Shown here piece by piece: positions 4,448 through 5,264 of a DNA stretch of 5,264 bases. The position numbers and the translations under genes are program-made. The DNA lies in contig WQSK01000069.1 of the NCBI GenBank assembly GCA_009787915.1, positions 1-5,264 of the forward strand. The letters are read 5' to 3'. The notes under the pieces are model-generated. The model made no database searches. It was not told where the DNA came from and saw nothing but the letters and a program-made list of their open reading frames with translations. Each line of letters begins with the position of its first letter. The stretch's first letter is position 1. The stretch is from Bacillota bacterium (GTDB taxonomy: Bacteria > Bacillota > Clostridia > Christensenellales > UBA1242).

Positions 4448-5264
4448 AGCGCACTGCGCTTATACTCCTAACTTTTTTTATCGCGGCTTCCAAATGAAAA
4501 ATCGTATAATCAATATCCGACTTTGTCGTACCGCGCCCAAGTGAAAATCTTATTGACCCATTAATCAAGTCATACGGCACACCCATAGCCGACAACACGT
4601 GGCTCCGTTGGAGTGTTTTGCTTGTACACGCACTCCCCGTTGACACCGCAATTCCTGCGAAATCAAGTTGCATCAAAATGGCCTCGCCCTCGACACAAGA
4701 GAAACTAAAGTTAATATTCCCAGGTAACCTTTGCGACCTATGCCCATTTAGTTTCGCGCCTTGAATACGTTGTTCAATTTGCATAATCATATAGTCACGC
4801 AAACTGCGGATACGCGCATTATTTACGTTGCTGTCGCGCATTGCAACACGTGCGGCTTCACCAAAGCCAACCGCCCCCGCAACATTTACCGTACCCGCGC
4901 GCATACCACGCTCTTGATGACCGCCGTGCATATATTTTGCCACGTTCAAACCGTTCTTGATATACAACGCACCAATTCCCTTAGGACCATAGATTTTATG
5001 CGACGACAAAGACAGCGCGTGTATGTGCATATCGTTTACGTCAATAAAGATACTGGAAATCGCTTGGGTTGCATCGGTGTGGAACAAAACTCCGCGCTCG
5101 CGACACAGGTTTGATATTGTATTTAGATATTGAATAGTCCCGACCTCGTTGTTCGCCGCCATAATAGACACAACCGCGGCGGGTTTCGATAGTTTTGATA
5201 CAAGGTCACTGACACTGATAATACCGTTTTCATCAACACGAACTCGGTCGATTTTAAAGCCCTG
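4446..5264 (-). CDS. nifS: Cysteine desulfurase, NifS/IscS type (3' part, cut by the window edge)
   Basis: A PLP enzyme that removes sulfur from L-cysteine as an enzyme-bound persulfide and passes it to the Fe-S scaffold and, in many bacteria, to tRNA-thiolating enzymes. 272 residues are visible, in frame from the window edge; comparison with E. coli IscS suggests about 115 N-terminal residues are missing. Numbered from the edge: MAANNEVGTIQ (35-45); HTDATQ (62-67) with PLP-contacting Asp64 and Gln67; SSHK with the PLP Lys90 (26 residues after Asp64, as in IscS); GGHQERGMRAGT (114-125); and STGSACTS (208-215) with the catalytic Cys213. The long loop after the active-site Cys and the GSACTS form indicate a group I (NifS/IscS) enzyme, not SufS. 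The C-terminus has GSIRFSLGRGTTKSDID. It precedes nifU by 10 nt, the classic pair. Whether it serves general Fe-S assembly or tRNA thiolation cannot be read here; no nitrogen-fixation genes are visible. Stop TGA. Confidence 0.95.
   Translation of the reverse strand, partial: QGFKIDRVRVDENGIISVSDLVSKLSKPAAVVSIMAANNEVGTIQYLNTISNLCRERGVLFHTDATQAISSIFIDVNDMHIHALSLSSHKIYGPKGIGALYIKNGLNVAKYMHGGHQERGMRAGTVNVAGAVGFGEAARVAMRDSNVNNARIRSLRDYMIMQIEQRIQGAKLNGHRSQRLPGNINFSFSCVEGEAILMQLDFAGIAVSTGSACTSKTLQRSHVLSAMGVPYDLINGSIRFSLGRGTTKSDIDYTIFHLEAAIKKVRSISAVR
4448..4460 (-). repeat. Short perfect inverted repeat at the nifS stop
   Basis: AGCGCA-G-TGCGCT is a perfect 6-bp inverted repeat around one base. In RNA it could fold as a 5-bp stem with a 3-nt loop. 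It covers the last nifS codons, reaches the T of the stop, and ends right before the nifU Shine-Dalgarno sequence. No T-run follows, so it is not a terminator. It may be chance; a minor effect on nifU initiation is possible. Confidence 0.3.

Noticed and set aside
4448..4460. Inverted repeat at the end of nifS as an intrinsic terminator
   Set aside because: The stem is only 5-6 bp and is followed by G and A residues, not a T-run, with nifU starting right after it.
5079..5171. GTG at 5171 as the start of a short cysteine desulfurase
   Set aside because: The frame stays open and conserved up to the window edge at 5264, so the gene is truncated by the window, not short.
1350..5264. Alternative genetic code with UGA read as Gly or Trp, as in some CPR lineages
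   Set aside because: UGA ends nifS, prfB and the Pro/Ala gene at sensible places, no in-frame UGA interrupts a gene, and RF2 is encoded.

Overview
The window holds six protein genes, all on the minus strand and packed almost without gaps. In transcription order (right to left) they are: the 3' part of a cysteine desulfurase (nifS/iscS type), a NifU/IscU-type Fe-S scaffold, peptide chain release factor 2 (prfB), the tRNA t6A synthase subunit tsaD, an unrecognised 216-residue proline/alanine-rich protein, and the 5' part of alanyl-tRNA synthetase (alaS). Both end genes are cut by the window edges. I see no convincing gene on the plus strand, and no tRNA, rRNA, CRISPR array, insertion sequence or terminator.

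Spacing indicates one operon or tightly coupled transcription units. There are 10 nt between nifS and nifU, 9 nt between nifU and the ATG of prfB, a 4-nt GTGA overlap from prfB to tsaD, 27 nt between tsaD and the Pro/Ala-rich gene, and a 4-nt ATGA overlap from that gene into alaS. The 27-nt gap, together with the end of tsaD, contains a very good sigma70-like promoter (TTGACT, 17 nt, TATACT). Its predicted start site falls on the A of the next gene's ATG, so the Pro/Ala-rich gene and alaS may form their own leaderless sub-operon.

The common theme is the translation apparatus: sulfur mobilisation and Fe-S assembly (NifS/NifU, which also feed tRNA thiolation in many bacteria), UGA/UAA termination (RF2), t6A37 modification (TsaD) and alanine charging (AlaRS). 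The Pro/Ala-rich protein is the only unexplained member.

The host is a bacterium with moderately AT-rich DNA using the standard bacterial code: TAA, TAG and TGA all act as stops and RF2 is present. A nifS-nifU pair close to alaS, the NifU features and the TsaD sequence look Clostridia/Bacillota-like. The alanyl-tRNA synthetase is instead the compact form I associate with Patescibacteria (CPR): its editing-site HxxxH lies at residues 441-445, about 120 residues earlier than in E. coli. A reduced-genome, gut-type clostridial lineage or a CPR bacterium are both possible; the sequence alone does not settle it.
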